From NCBI GenBank assembly GCA_029204225.1, contig CM055094.1:7103143-7167142 (forward strand): DNA of 64,000 nucleotides, in the 5' to 3' direction. A program made the position numbers and the translations under genes. The notes under the pieces are model-generated. The model was given only the letters and a program-made list of their open reading frames with translations, did no database searches and had not been told where the DNA came from. The stretch is from Diphasiastrum complanatum. Taxonomy: Eukaryota > Streptophyta > Lycopodiopsida > Lycopodiales > Lycopodiaceae. Position 1 is the stretch's first letter, and every line of letters begins with the position of its first letter. Of this stretch, positions 21,969 to 33,865 are shown in pieces.

Positions 21969-23034
21969 TGTCGTAAAACGGTGGTCATGAACGCAGCGAA
22001 AGCTCGGTTGCTCAGAGCGAAGGTGTGTAGGAATGGAAACGCAACAGTTAGCAGTAGAATTATTCAAGTAGAAGAATTCATACAAATTGCACAAATGAAC
22101 GATGCAGCAGTGAGACAAAATTTGCACTCTGATAAAATATATGAACAGTGAGTACAATGGCTTAAAGTAATAACTTCAACTTGCTGAGCGTGATAATGCT
22201 AGCTACAGAAAATTCTGATCAAAAGAGAAATTTGATTAACACTTACATAGCTTGATTCAGCTAATATATAGATTTACAAGTGTCAAGAAAAAATATCTTA
22301 CAAGCCTTTAAGGCTATTTACGCCAGTCTTTGCATATGTACAAAGTTGGTAACCGCTTCACCGCCTTTGGGATATTTGGTTGTCTAGCTGTTTTTAGAGT
22401 TGCTGACACGTTTGGCGACGTCAGTTTGCCAATGTAGAAAAATGCAAAAAAACCCGAAAAACCCAAAGGTCCCTTTAGACTGAAGGTATGCAACTCTTGA
22501 AGGTGCCCTTAGTTTAAAGGTAGCAAAAAAGTCGAAAGGCTGAAGGGCAAAAAAGCAGAAGGCGACTGAAACCGAAAGGCGGCTGAAGCCGAAAAGGCGA
22601 AAGCCGAAGGTGCTTTAGAAATGATTTCTAAGGCATTCTGGTGACTTTGGCTCCATTGTGAAAAAGGCGAAGAAGACGGCAAAACCCGAATGTGGCGAAA
22701 GCCAAAGGTGCTTTAGAAATGGTTTCTAAGGCATTCTGGTGACTTTGGCCACACTGTGAAAAAAGCGACGAAGGTGGAAAAAGCTGAAGGTGACAAAAGC
22801 CGAAGGTGCTTTAGAAATGGTTTGTAAGGCATTTTGGCCACTTGGCCAGTGTCTCGCATTTTTTGCTAAAGTGCGAAAAAGGTGAAGGTGTTTAAGATGG
22901 TTAAGGCAAAAAGAATTCTTTAAAGAAGGGAAAAGATGTGAAGGTCCAAAAATACGTAGTCGGTGGCCTTCGATTTTTCAGGATGCTCATTACTTGAACG
23001 ATTTGTTTAAGGCTGAGCATAAAAAAATCTAACA
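21969..23034 (-). repeat. Copia 5' LTR (minus strand)
   Basis: Proposed LTR runs on the minus strand from TGTTAGATTTTTTTATGCTC at 23034 to ...TTTTACGACA at 21969, next to the primer-binding site. The TGTTAGATTT start matches the LTR start found at 55431. The inner end is firm because of the PBS. The outer end is inferred from the TGTTAGA start alone, since the 3' LTR is lost. U3 contains the 98-bp tandem repeat listed separately. Confidence 0.65.
22603..22896. repeat. Three 98-bp tandem repeats in LTR U3
   Basis: Units start at 22603, 22701 and 22799 with GCCGAAGGTGCTTTAGAAAT (GCCAAAGG in the second). Each continues GGTTTCTAAGGCATTCTGG or a variant. Unit length is exactly 98 bp. Position upstream of the presumed TATA region suggests an enhancer-like array. 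Confidence 0.85.
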
Positions 23035-23225
23035 TTATGGACTTAACATAATTATGAAATTCAATTATGAATGGTGAGTTGATTACATCTAATCAACTCA
23101 TCACTAAGTGAACAAGACAAGGACACTTTTACAAATATAATGAATTGAAATATAATTCACTTTAAAAAAATATTTATTTAACTAATTCCATTTCATTATC
23201 AACAAGCACAAAAAAAAAAAAAATC

Positions 23226-23597
23226 GCGTGGATAATCCATGTGGAAGATATTTACGCGTGGATAACTTTTACGTGGAGTATCCCTAAATCGAAATATTGT
23301 CTCGGTCCGGTGAAGTTGTTGAGATAACTGAAGTTGCATGGATTATCCACGCATAAAACCGTCGTCAGGTGCCGCCAAGCTTCCCTCCCAAATAGTTGCC
23401 GAAATTTTCAAAATTCAATTTTGCGTGGATTATACACGCAAATAAATTTTTCGGCGTCATGTAAGAAAAACATCGGTGGACTTGCCGGAGGTGTGTTCAA
23501 ATTTTTTTGGGCATAGATAATCCACGCGTGGATGTTACACGCAAACAAAATTTTGGAAAATTGGCTAAGTGTTGTGTGTCGCGTGGATGCTACGCGT
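23226..23597. repeat. Cluster of 17-bp palindromes GCGTGGATTATCCACGC
   Basis: Full or near-full palindromes lie at 23226, 23336, 23423, 23511, 23526 and 23581. Half-sites lie at 23256 and 23271. The word is not seen at this density elsewhere in the window. It lies between a copia LTR and a copia gag fragment, in sequence without a real ORF. Confidence 0.75.
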
Positions 23598-23629
23598 GAA
23601 TAAACACGGAGTTTTCTAGTTGTGGTATG

Positions 23630-23875
23630 AATATGCTCTCCTTGCTCCATTCGGGCTTTATTTAACTTTGATTTCAGAAACACGATCCTGGATGGATTTG
23701 ATGCCTCAAATTTCTCTCACTAATGTGTAATGATATGGTCCTTCACTAAGAAGTTAACAAAGGTTAACGCACTTCTCACCTTATTGTTGAATACTTTGAT
23801 GTCCACTTCATTGGGCAGTCTGCGCTCATCCCCTTGATGATATCCCATAACTCCTTCTCAATTAGACAATGCAAA
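23630..23875 (-). pseudogene. Copia gag fragment
   Basis: Minus-strand pieces ELWDII near 23845, VDIKVFNNKVRSALTFVNFL near 23790, KDHIITH, then RIVFLKSKLNKARMEQGEHI near 23670. They match the gag of the element at 33.9-34.2 kb almost word for word. A stretch of about a dozen residues after KDHIITH is missing and replaced by stops. Only gag is present. Confidence 0.85.
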
Positions 23876-25766
23876 CAGATAACCAACAATGAATTTTATT
23901 TTTTGACAAAGGGACCAAATAATTGTGAGACAACGCCAGGAATATGATTAATGCATGACAATAAATTGTGGGCATATTTTGAGAGCCAAGCAAACCACAC
24001 GGGCCAAGCCAGTATCCTGACAATTCAAATTGATAATGTAGCAACGACTGTTGTACTTTTAGTTTCTTTCTATGTTCTATTCCATCTAATAGAATATGAA
24101 TGATACTAAAATGCGTCGTGTAGGGTAAGTATGGATAAGTCCACTCAGATCATGGTTCTATTGTTTACATAGGTATCTTCTAAGGCGGTCTCCCTACTAG
24201 AAGATGTTTCTAATTAAAAAGAGATTGATTAACGTCACTATGGCTGCCCCCAACTAGTGATTTCCTAACAAGAGGTCTAACATTCCTAGTTAACTCCACA
24301 AGGGATTAGAGAATGATAGATAACAATTATCTTACAAATAAAAACAACATAAACCAATGGAGAAGGCCTAGTGGGGCTCAAGCACCTACCACTAGGTATT
24401 CAATCACCAATGGGAACACAAGTTAGGTTTAGAAAGTTAACACAAAGAACTCTATTATCACAAATAGCTTGTGCAAGTGTTGTTGAAGGCACACATCCAC
24501 TTCCATATATGGCAAGAGTGGTGGGCCTATGCTCTAACATGCTTATGGGACTAAGTCTAAGCTTAATGCTAATTAACTTGTAAAGAGCCTTCTCTAAACA
24601 AATGAAATGCACTTACAATAAACTTAGAATTAAACTTGAACTTAGGAATTAACTTTGAACTCAAGTTTTAAATCTTAAACTTAGACTTTCTAAGTTGAAC
24701 CATTACAAATGGTTGTTTGTAATAACTAAACTTAAATAGTAAAAGGTCTAAGTATAAGGTTTTCCTAAGCCTTTAGTTGAATTTAATTGTGGGCTTACAA
24801 AACACATGCCACAATAATTCTTAAAACTTTGAAGGACATTGGGGCCAACAACGACCATGGGTGCGCTAACTGACAAGTGCCAAAAAGGAGACCACAATGT
24901 GACTTGGAAAAACACCCCTACCTAAAATAGTAGGGGTTGACCTTGAATGAACATCGGGGTACTCAGGGACTATCCATTTTAAGATTGGCACAAGCAGTGT
25001 AACCCCACACCTTATCACATTTACACATTCAGAGGACAAAAGGAGGAAAAGTGGCTCACACATGTGGTACCTCTGTATCCCTTGACCCAAGCCATATTTT
25101 TTCAAAAGGGAAGGGTATCGATGCAAGCACCACCCAAAGTATCTCTTACTTCATGCTTGGAGTACCCATGAAAGCACAAAGGTCCTTGTGGAGGCTATGA
25201 CAAGATCAATGGGAGAGCTATAGGAAGGGAGCTTTTATTCTCTCATTTGGATTGTGAGAAGTTGAGAGTGTGAGAGTGTTGTATGTTGAGAGAATTGGTT
25301 GTGAGGATGTTAGAAGTTGAGTGTTGAGAGAGATACATGTGTTGAGTGTCAATGAGCTTGCTTGTTTTTTGTTGTAAGAGTTGTCATGTGGTGAGGATGT
25401 ATGTTCGGAATGTGTGTTGAGAGTATTGAGTGTCGCCTTGGCTTGAGAGAGTGATAAAAATTGTCTGTATCTTGATGACTTTGCTTGTTTGCTTTGAACT
25501 GAGGGTTGATTTGAGACTTGTTGCTTGCTTGAGATAGTAAGGAACTTGGATTGATTATGTTAGAATGAGTAGTTGAAGCATGCTGATTGTTGTGATACAA
25601 TGTGTGCATTAGTATGGTGTTGCGTGCTTTGTGAGCATTGTGTCTATTGAGTGTTAGTTGTTTTGAACGTGTTAGAGTGTGGAGAGAGGTGATGATTTTT
25701 AGCGAGAGAATGGATGCATTTTCTTTGTGGACTAGAGTTGAGAATCTCACTCATTAGATGAGTTCC
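23876..25766. other. Non-coding; AACTTAGA-rich and GTTGAGAG-rich stretches
   Basis: No domain found. From 24600 to 24780 the sequence is a degenerate run of AACTTAGA/AACTTGAA words. From about 25250 to 25740 it is GT-rich with many GTTGAGAG/GTGTTGAG words. That bias explains the open minus-strand frame at 25349-25750, which I do not regard as a gene. Confidence 0.5.
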
Positions 25767-25971
25767 AAATCCAAAAAAGACCTTTTGTAAAGATGATGTT
25801 TATTTTTTTTAAAGAATTTTCTTACACATGGACCAGTCATAACACTCAAATTTGAAATCTACGTAACGTAGCTCATTAAAATTGGAAAAATATTTTTTTT
25901 TCAATAAAATACTAATTCGGCATTGGGAGCAGCCCAAGCCTGACATGTTGTTTATAGTATAATATGTCATA

Positions 25972-26012
25972 TATATATATATAGATATATATATATATAT
26001 ATGTATGTATGT
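25972..26012. repeat. (AT)n / (ATGT)n microsatellite
   Basis: ATATATATATATAG, then a longer AT run, then three ATGT units. Confidence 0.9.
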
Positions 26013-26158
26013 ATAAGTATAACTTTTTAACCGTAGGTCCAATTGAGGCAAAAATTCTGCCATTGCAAAGTGCTCAATGAGAGCTTTCTAATGATATCCT
26101 ATATGACCTAGATTTGAGCTATCGTTCAAAAGTTACAACCAATGAAATTTTTTAGAAG

Positions 26159-26239
26159 ATCCAATATCTCTTATGTGCGTGGATAGAGTACCCTCTTAGT
26201 GAGATGATGCTCTACCTACGCACATAAGAGATATTGGAT
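26159..26239. repeat. 81-bp hairpin: 30-bp arms, 21-bp loop
   Basis: Arm 26159-26188 (ATCCAATATCTCTTATGTGC...) pairs with 26210-26239 (...GCACATAAGAGATATTGGAT) with two mismatches. A partial third copy (AAGAGATATTGGGT) follows at about 26266. It lies inside the TIR element. Confidence 0.9.
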
Positions 26240-26582
26240 TGAGAGGGTCCTCTATTTACACAGAGAAGAGATATTGGGTCTTTTCAAACTTTGAATGACT
26301 ATAACTTTTGAACAATACCTTGAAACTGGATCATCTAGGGAGTCGTTGGAAAGCTCTCATTTTTTTTTAAATGGCGCCATTTTCGTCTCAATCAGAGCTA
26401 CGACTAGAAAGTTACTATTTTTAATGAATTATAAACTACAATGCACATAGAATGGTAACCATAAAAAATAGTGTGGGCAAAAATGACAACACATTGGACT
26501 GAAAATAAATTTATTTTGATAATTTACATTTATAAACTTTGTCAATCTACGTGGCATTCCTTATAAGGTCTTTTTTGGATTT

Positions 26583-29569
26583 AGAATTCCTCTAATGCCT
26601 TGCTTGTGGGCATTGGATTTGGTGGTATACTAAGAGAGTTACCTCATGATCTTTGATCCATGGTTGGTGAACCATTGTCTTGAATGCTAAGGTACTTCAA
26701 TGGATTCAAAATTTCAATGTCGTGGCCATTGAGGAAATCCAATAAGTTGATAGAACAAGTGCATTTTGTGAGAGACATACCTATGCCATACCTACTGCTT
26801 TTAAAAGAGCTCTTTGTGCATGAGGGGGTCAATGTTGTGAGAGAAGAGTCCAAGATATGTGGATATCCATCACATCTCATTGTGCACACTGGAGACAAGG
26901 CTTGGCAGACTATTCGATCCTAAGGAGGTCGTCAAAATTTAGAGCATATTGAAGTATAAGGGAGTGAACACAACTAAGGAAATATAAGAATCATTCTGAA
27001 ATCTCTTTCCCTAGGAAAAATACTAGATTTTAAGTTGAATTTCACCCATGTCCTAAAGTGTGATTATAATCTCCTAAGACTTCGTGACAAGCATAGATTG
27101 ATAATCAAGATCTATCTCAAAAAACTAAGGCAAGAGCACTTGATTACATGCATATATCAAACACACAAGTACTTTCACACGTGTGGAGACTTGCTCATGA
27201 AAAAACCAAGTGTTGAAAAACCTTGCTCTCGGATAGAGAGAAAAACCAACAAAGGAAACTGGGGTAGAGAGAGAATGCCAAATTGACTCAAAATAGTGTA
27301 TCTCACATTATCTTCAAAAAACTCAAGTACAAATGAACGAAGCATGTCTTCTAATAGGATCTCAAGGTAGAGGATGTTCGATTCTCATTGGACCCCTTTT
27401 TCTACTCCTCTAGATGTGATTGGTTGAGTGACTTATGTGTCCTCAGATTTGATAGAAATCTCACTTTTGATTGGTCACTAGATGTCATGCCAACACATAG
27501 GAATGAATCACACATCCAACCCAATTATGACACTTGTAGCAAGCCTAACTAGCTCGAGCCACATCACAAGTTACTTTTGGCCTAATCATGGAACTACAAG
27601 TGTACTTGCTCGAGTTGCCTCCTAAGCCAAAATTGGCCCTATCACCTACTTACACATAGATGGACATAGAAAAGTTTATCAAACCCCTAGACTCAACATA
27701 GATGACTTTATGATTTTTCACAGAGAAGACATACCAAAAAGGAAATGATACCTATCTTTAACTATAAAAAATTTGAGATTACTGTCTAGAATTGAATCCA
27801 TATACCTAAAGTTCTATGGAATTCCATATGAACTCAGTTGTCATTCTTGGGTCCATTAGAATTTGTTATCCAATTGAGCTCTCTAAGATACAATCACTAA
27901 TAAATTGAGTCCACTTCTCACTTGCAAAGGCAAAATTTGTTTAATGTTTTGAAAAAATTTAATCTTTTTTAATATTTATGAAAATAATATATTTACACTT
28001 TTTTTTTGTAACAAAGTTACGCATAGTGGTGGTCAAACATAACATATACATGTGCCATGTGGGCAAAGCCAAAATGAGAAGCAAGCTCCTAAGATGTCAA
28101 TACTTAACGATTGGGATTCAAGCATGTGCGTTGTCGATCGTACTCAGCAACTATACCCATACATCATGCTACAATGAACTATATGTATACCTTTGCGAGC
28201 TCTCTTTCTTTTGCCTCTGCACTCTTCTACTCGCATCATCGTTGTAGCTTTCCTAGAGAGGGGGAGTCAGCAGAGTGCGATCCTGTGACTGAAGGTGAGC
28301 TTGTGCTCGTTCTTACTACTACCAATTGGCCTTGTTTAAATTAATAGTTTATGCGACTCTTGCAAAGATGCCGGGGATCATCATCGTTGTCTAATATAAG
28401 CTGCAATCGTGAAGAAAATATAAGATCGTGGGTTCTGATGATGTCAAATCAAGATCTAGGCGTTTTTTGAGCAAATCAGCTAACTAGTGCTGCTACTTTG
28501 TCATATCATTGTCTCAAGACATTGGTAGAATTGTAACTTGCAAAAATTGCAGTCAACTTCTGTTTTGTTTTTGTTTATTTGCGAACGTGAATTGTTTCGA
28601 GTTTCGCATTAACGTGAAAACAAATTGCAAAAAACAGCATTTCAAATTTGCGTGTGATTAATCTAATTGCGCCCCTGAGCATAATCTAGGAAAAGTATTT
28701 TAGAAAGCTCCAACTGAGTGGATTCCTATAAAAATCTCCAAATGTTGGTTGTAGAAGCATCAGATGCTTTTGAATGAACTGGTACTCTACGCTATGATTC
28801 TTGGATTTTTGAAACGAGACCTATTATGGAGAAGACGGAATCCAGATATATTCATGCCCCTGAGCAGAATTCAGGAATTCGGCTACATCTGAATCAACTG
28901 CAGTAAGAAACATCACATTCACTGGAGTGAATCCTAATTTTTAGTCCCATTATTATAACTTCCAGAACTCCATTAGCCATCTGCTCCCCTTCTCTCACGC
29001 CTCTCCCCCCTCCGTCGTCCCTCCTACTCCGCGTGGATTCAAGGAAGCGCTGCTGCCATCATCACTCCTACTGCCTGTCCTGTTCTATGCCCAATCGCTC
29101 CTATGTCCTGTCCTATGCCCACCAATCGCTCCTACTGCCTGGCATGTCATGTCATTCCTTTACCCAAGTGTTCAAGAAAGCCGGCATCTCTTGAGAATGA
29201 AATCTGCATCTTTCGTCTAAAATCGATTTCATGAAAAACTTGAAGTAAATTGACGTTCAAAAAATTGATAACTTTTTTTAAATGTAGTAAATATTATGTT
29301 TGTCATTTTTATATGAAGTGAATATGTGTATACTAAGGAGATCCTTACAAAACTTGGATTACGTAAGTTTATTGAGCTAATAAAATAATTTATGAATGTA
29401 AATATTTAGCCGGCAAAAAATATGAGTTGCAGGATTTAGAAAGCAAAAAATTTCAAAAACCAATAATTAAAAAACAATGCAGGATATTAGAGAGAAAGCC
29501 CAAAGAGATTTCCCGAACACTGCCTCTACCGGGGAAAGATCCTAAATTGATCATCTCATCTTTGTTGTC
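26583..29569. other. Non-coding; contains a diverged repeat copy matching the 32-kb insertion site
   Basis: No convincing gene. The stretch near 26990-27045 resembles 32060-32120 (AAGAATCATTCTGAAAT and TAGGAAAAATACTAG). That at 27775-27900 resembles the flanks of the 32-kb copia element (GAATTGAATCCATATACCTA; CAGTTGTCATTCTTGG; TTATCCAATTGAG). Near 29065-29140 is a short tandem repeat of CAATCGCTCCTA words. Confidence 0.5.
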
Positions 29570-29900
29570 TCAAATTTGTTGTGTGTCCAGTTTTTCCAAA
29601 ATTTGATAGTTTTATGGTGTACGTTGTTGTTGGACGACTCACTTTTTGGGAACATTCTTCACCTGTGCAGGCTCACGATTTTATGGCTTATATGGACGGT
29701 GCGCAACCGGCAGGTTTTTGATGGATCTTCTTCACCTCTTTTGGTGACTGCTTGCTATATACTTTTCTATTGCTGTTGGACATTTGGACTGCGTGGTGTG
29801 CTCTGGGTCCGTTCTAGTTTTTGTATAGTGCACTCTTTTTGGGGGTTGCTTACTGCTTTGGCCATGGACTGCCATTTTAATTTTGTACTTGTATAGTTGT
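29570..29900 (+). pseudogene. LINE 3' end (zf-RVT region) remnant
   Basis: The plus frame ends with LTILWLIWTVRNRQVFDGSS near 29700, the pattern typical of the last part of plant L1-type reverse transcriptases (ILW-IW-ERN-R-F). A hydrophobic tail and a T-rich tract near 29930 follow. Only the C-terminal part is present. Confidence 0.5.
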
Positions 29901-32270
29901 GAATATATAATAGTATCGTTAAGCTTTGCAATTTTTTTTTTTGCTAGTTTGTTACTTTGCATGTTGTACAAAAAATATGGCTAAATCTATGAAATGAGAA
30001 CAAGGTGTAGTAGGTTGCACTATTCCAATGTTGAAAATCGCTAAAAGCTGACTTGTAGTTCCAAAGTTTTTGACCTTCAAGACCACCCTAACTATGCTTT
30101 CTAATTCTTGATACTTTGTCTCCTCAGTTAGCAAGCTAAAATTTGGTGTTGTAATCATTTGAGACGACATCACATAAATGCCCACCTTCCTATAGATTTC
30201 TACATCTTGAAGGGTCATCATGGGTTAATTGAAGGCCCTCTTTTGATGAATATTGTGGCTCCTCTTATTACTCAAAGGTCCATCTTGAGCCCCCTTAAGA
30301 TCAAGATTAAGATGGCCCTCAAAGATAGGGCCTTAAGATGAAGATGTAAATGCATGTGAATAACCCTTATAACAAGAACGTTGTAGCATAACACAAAGAC
30401 CTTGCCATTACTGTGGTGCTTTGAGATTTGCAAATATCTGACATGAGAAACTACCGTTCAATAAGAATGGATGAAAAATATTTCGTCATTTTCGAAATTT
30501 ACAATGTTGTGTAGTAATTGAAATGTTTTTTCCTTACTTTGATATTTAAATTCATGATTTTATAATTCAACATTAACTATTTTGTGATTTGAATAATGCG
30601 AATCATGACTTGAAAATAATAGCTATAATTTTCATTAATGACTATTTATTATTAATGCTTTTAGATTTTTGTAAAATCAATACAATGAACACAACGTTTT
30701 TGTGGAAATAAACTTCTAAAAAATCTACACCTTGTAGAAAATACCTTATAAACAAAAGTTCAGGTATCATGCCTTCACGTATTGCTCCACATAACACATC
30801 TCTATGGGGTTAATGAGACTTGACTGTCTTCAATCTAGGCCATAAAGAGAAGAAATAGCCTCTACAATTATGTGGAGTGGAAATATGAAAGTATAGGGCT
30901 GCAATTTCAAAACAATTTCATGATATTTTCAGTTCATCAAATGTAAAGCATATATAGAGAAATTACATATTCAACAAATCATAGAAAGTCGAAAGCAATT
31001 CTTAGTCATGTTTGTAAACGACAAAATAAGATCCTTTGTTCAGATGGTGTAGTGAGTTTGAACAACGAGCGATGTTGTTAAATTGATTGAGAAAGATTAC
31101 ATCCAAAATGCATCAAGAAACATGTGCAAAAGGAACTTTTAGGAAAAGCTTTATAATGTAAAGACCACTAGGGAAAACCCCTAAGTAGGAGCAAAACCTT
31201 CCAACCAAACCTAGATCTAGCTTCCTAGCCATGCCATGTGAAAGCAAGAGGAGAACTAACTCAAAATCCAAAGATACACTAAGCTATAAATCTTCCAAAT
31301 GGGTTGATCTTTTTCAAATAAAAGTTCATCACCTTCATGTAATTCCAATTACATGAATTACGGGGTGAATTAACTCTTTAAATATGAGATCAAATCCAAA
31401 AGTTTAAGAAATTCATTTCTCTGATAGTCTATATATCTACAATTTCTTGTAGATAATAGTGCTTCTGGTACAAATATTCTTAGAATATCCAAATATTCTA
31501 AAATACAACAATTCAGTCAACCAAAATCTCTAGGAGATCCATCAAGTCTCAGACATCCATAACTCAATCTAGAGCATTGTAGCTAATAGCCCCATTTCGA
31601 ACATTTCATGCCAGAAATCAGCAATACATCTGAATCTCAATAGATTTATTTGTCTCCTATAAATCTGGAGATATAGATTGAACTTGTACACAAACACATA
31701 GATTACAATCTGTAGCATAATACCATCCACTAAGGTAAGCAAAACTCTGGATAAGCAAAAACAATTTACTTTACGAGAAATGCTTGTGAGATACATAGAT
31801 CTCAATAAAACACTAGAGTAAAGAAATTTGAACTTCCAAAGTGCTAATCTGAAATCTCAACTCAATTAGAACTGGAAATTACTCAACATACCTAAGAATC
31901 AGCACATTTCCTGATTATTCTCTGATTAAGTATCCATTTATGATTCGTCAATCACAATTAATTAGATTTTTATGATTTGTCAATCATAATTCTCTGGAAT
32001 CTCAAAACATACTTAATTGCTAAAGGATATTGGAGTTTATGTTTAATACACAACTCAAGAAATATATAAGAATCATTCTAAAATGTTTTTTACTAGGAAA
32101 ATACTGAATTTTAAGAATAACCCTCAAATTTGATTCTTTAACCAAAATGTGAGTTATCAAATTCCAAACCAAAAGGTATTTAAAGGCAGATAGCATACCA
32201 AAATGATATCAATAACCATTTTCATCCACCAAAAACTTTATATTACAGTCTAGAACTGAATCTAGATATC
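29901..32270. other. No recognisable gene
   Basis: AT-rich. The minus frame at 29952-30221 reads acceptably (SLLTEETKYQELESIVRVVL) but matches nothing I know. From 32050 the sequence belongs to the repeat family into which the copia element is inserted. Confidence 0.45.
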
Positions 32271-32275
32271 TAAAG

Positions 32276-32544
32276 AGCTAGAATTAAAGTAGAACCACTA
32301 TGTTACTGTACTGTGGGTCCTTCGATAAGGATCAGTTGGCCTCGCCACGAGGCAAGTCGACGGGACACGCATCCCGTCAACGACAACTTGGGTCATGCAT
32401 GGGTTGCCTAAGTGAAGAACTATATGTACTGTGTAATTTCATTTTGAGAAAGACAGTTGCTATGTGAGCTTGTTGTGGAGAGTGTTTTCTGTTTGTGTTA
32501 TTGTGTAGCATGATCTGTGTTAATGTTCAAAGCAAATTCTAAGT
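32276..32544 (+). repeat. 5' LTR of the 32-kb copia element
   Basis: Starts AGCTAGAATTAAAGTAGAAC and ends CAAATTCTAAGT directly before the PBS. It contains hairpin words CCTCGCCACGAGG and GACGGGACACGCATCCCGTC. Termini are not TG...CA. Confidence 0.75.
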
Positions 32545-32557
32545 TGGTATCAGAGCC
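32545..32557 (+). other. Primer-binding site (tRNA-iMet)
   Basis: TGGTATCAGAGCC, an exact match to the classical plant initiator-Met PBS, directly after the LTR. Confidence 0.95.
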
Positions 32558-33865
32558 GTACAAGGAGTGTACACAATACAGTGTCGTCGTTGAAGAGAGC
32601 TTAGAGAGAAGAGCAGTCTTCTAAGAGTTCAGGGTTTACGGTGGGTTGTAGACGAAAAGTAAAGCACTGTTGCATAGTTTCTAGTTTACAGAGGCTTGCC
32701 AAGCTCAACAGAGGGCTTATTAGCCCGTGGATAGCATCAAACAAGGAAAAATTTGGTGGAAAATTGACAATTTTGAAGCCAATTGAAAATTGAAACCGAT
32801 TTGGGGTTGCGGTTTTCCACACATAATTGGTGATTTCTTCGCTGTTTGTGCTCCGTTTTGGATGCCGTAAAGACAGGAAGGAAGCCAATCATACTGTCAA
32901 TCAGCCATGGGGAGATTCTGAGCCTTGTGTCAGAGATTTGTCTGCAGATAGATAACCCAGCAGATTTGAGAAAAAGCCACTTTTTCAAGTTGAGCAAAAA
33001 TCACGGTTTCTCCACAGAATTCCATGTTTGAACACTTTGCAGACATGGGATCAGTAGGGCGACCCTGCTTCAGGCCTCAGATAAAGCTTAAATTGATCCA
33101 AATTCGAGTTTGATTAGGCTAATAATGGCCAGGGTAGGCACGACTGCAGACAGGGAGGAGAGCGTGGCTCGCGCGCGTCCAACTAAGCTGAAATCATAGT
33201 GGATCGAAGGAGTTGGTGTCTCCAGGAGAAGAGTTTGGCACGCGGGCAAGCTGGTGACTGTAGGATAAGTTCCTACAAGGATCAACGGATCAGATCGCGA
33301 GTTGGAGATTGAACTAAGGTCGTTGGATGGGAAGAAGCCATTAGATTGGCTTGGAAGGGACCTGAAGGCCATTGAAGAGTGATTGGCCATTCAACTTCAA
33401 TAAAAATTTTTACTTTGAAATAAAGATTGGGTCCCAAGTTTATGAAAGGTGGAGTTTCTTCACTTTGAAGAAACTGTTCAAAAACTAGAAAAGTTCCTAT
33501 TTTTGGGTCCTTTATCTGTTTTGACCCAAACGAAAGGATATAGCCTCCAAACGAAGGGCACTCGGACTGTACCTACAAGTACGGTACCTCAAAATAGAGT
33601 GATTGCAGAGGAGAAAGTGTTTGGAGCACGCTAAAAGTGATTTCACCATTCCACTGGGCACATAATTGGGAGTTGGCGACAGAGTGCATTTCGGAAGGTG
33701 ACGCCGATTTGGCTTTCAATTTGGCAGAAAAGCGGCAGGTGGCCTAGTAAAGGAAAAAGTGCAGGTCATTATTTTTTTACTTATGACATCACCAATGGCC
33801 TCGACATACTGCTTTTAGCCTACGGTTGAAGTTTCAAGCAGTTTTGCGATGACAAAAATGGGTCC
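32558..33865 (+). other. Long untranslated leader of the copia element
   Basis: About 1.3 kb separates PBS and gag, long for a copia element. No ORF with a known domain is present, and multiple stops occur in every frame. It could be a normal leader of this family or captured sequence. Confidence 0.5.

Larger units (their letters stand above)
25767..26582. mobile_element. 816-bp non-autonomous TIR element
   Basis: An exact 18-bp terminal inverted repeat AAATCCAAAAAAGACCTT (25767-25784) pairs with its complement at 26565-26582. Similarity decays beyond the core. The interior has no transposase; it holds an AT microsatellite and a strong hairpin. The size and lack of coding capacity fit a MITE-like or foldback element. 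A clear target-site duplication was not established, so the superfamily is open. Confidence 0.65.

Noticed and set aside
25349-25750. 133-codon minus-strand frame, Thr/His/Asn-rich
   Set aside because: Explained by the GTTGAGAG-rich, low-complexity composition. No domain is present.
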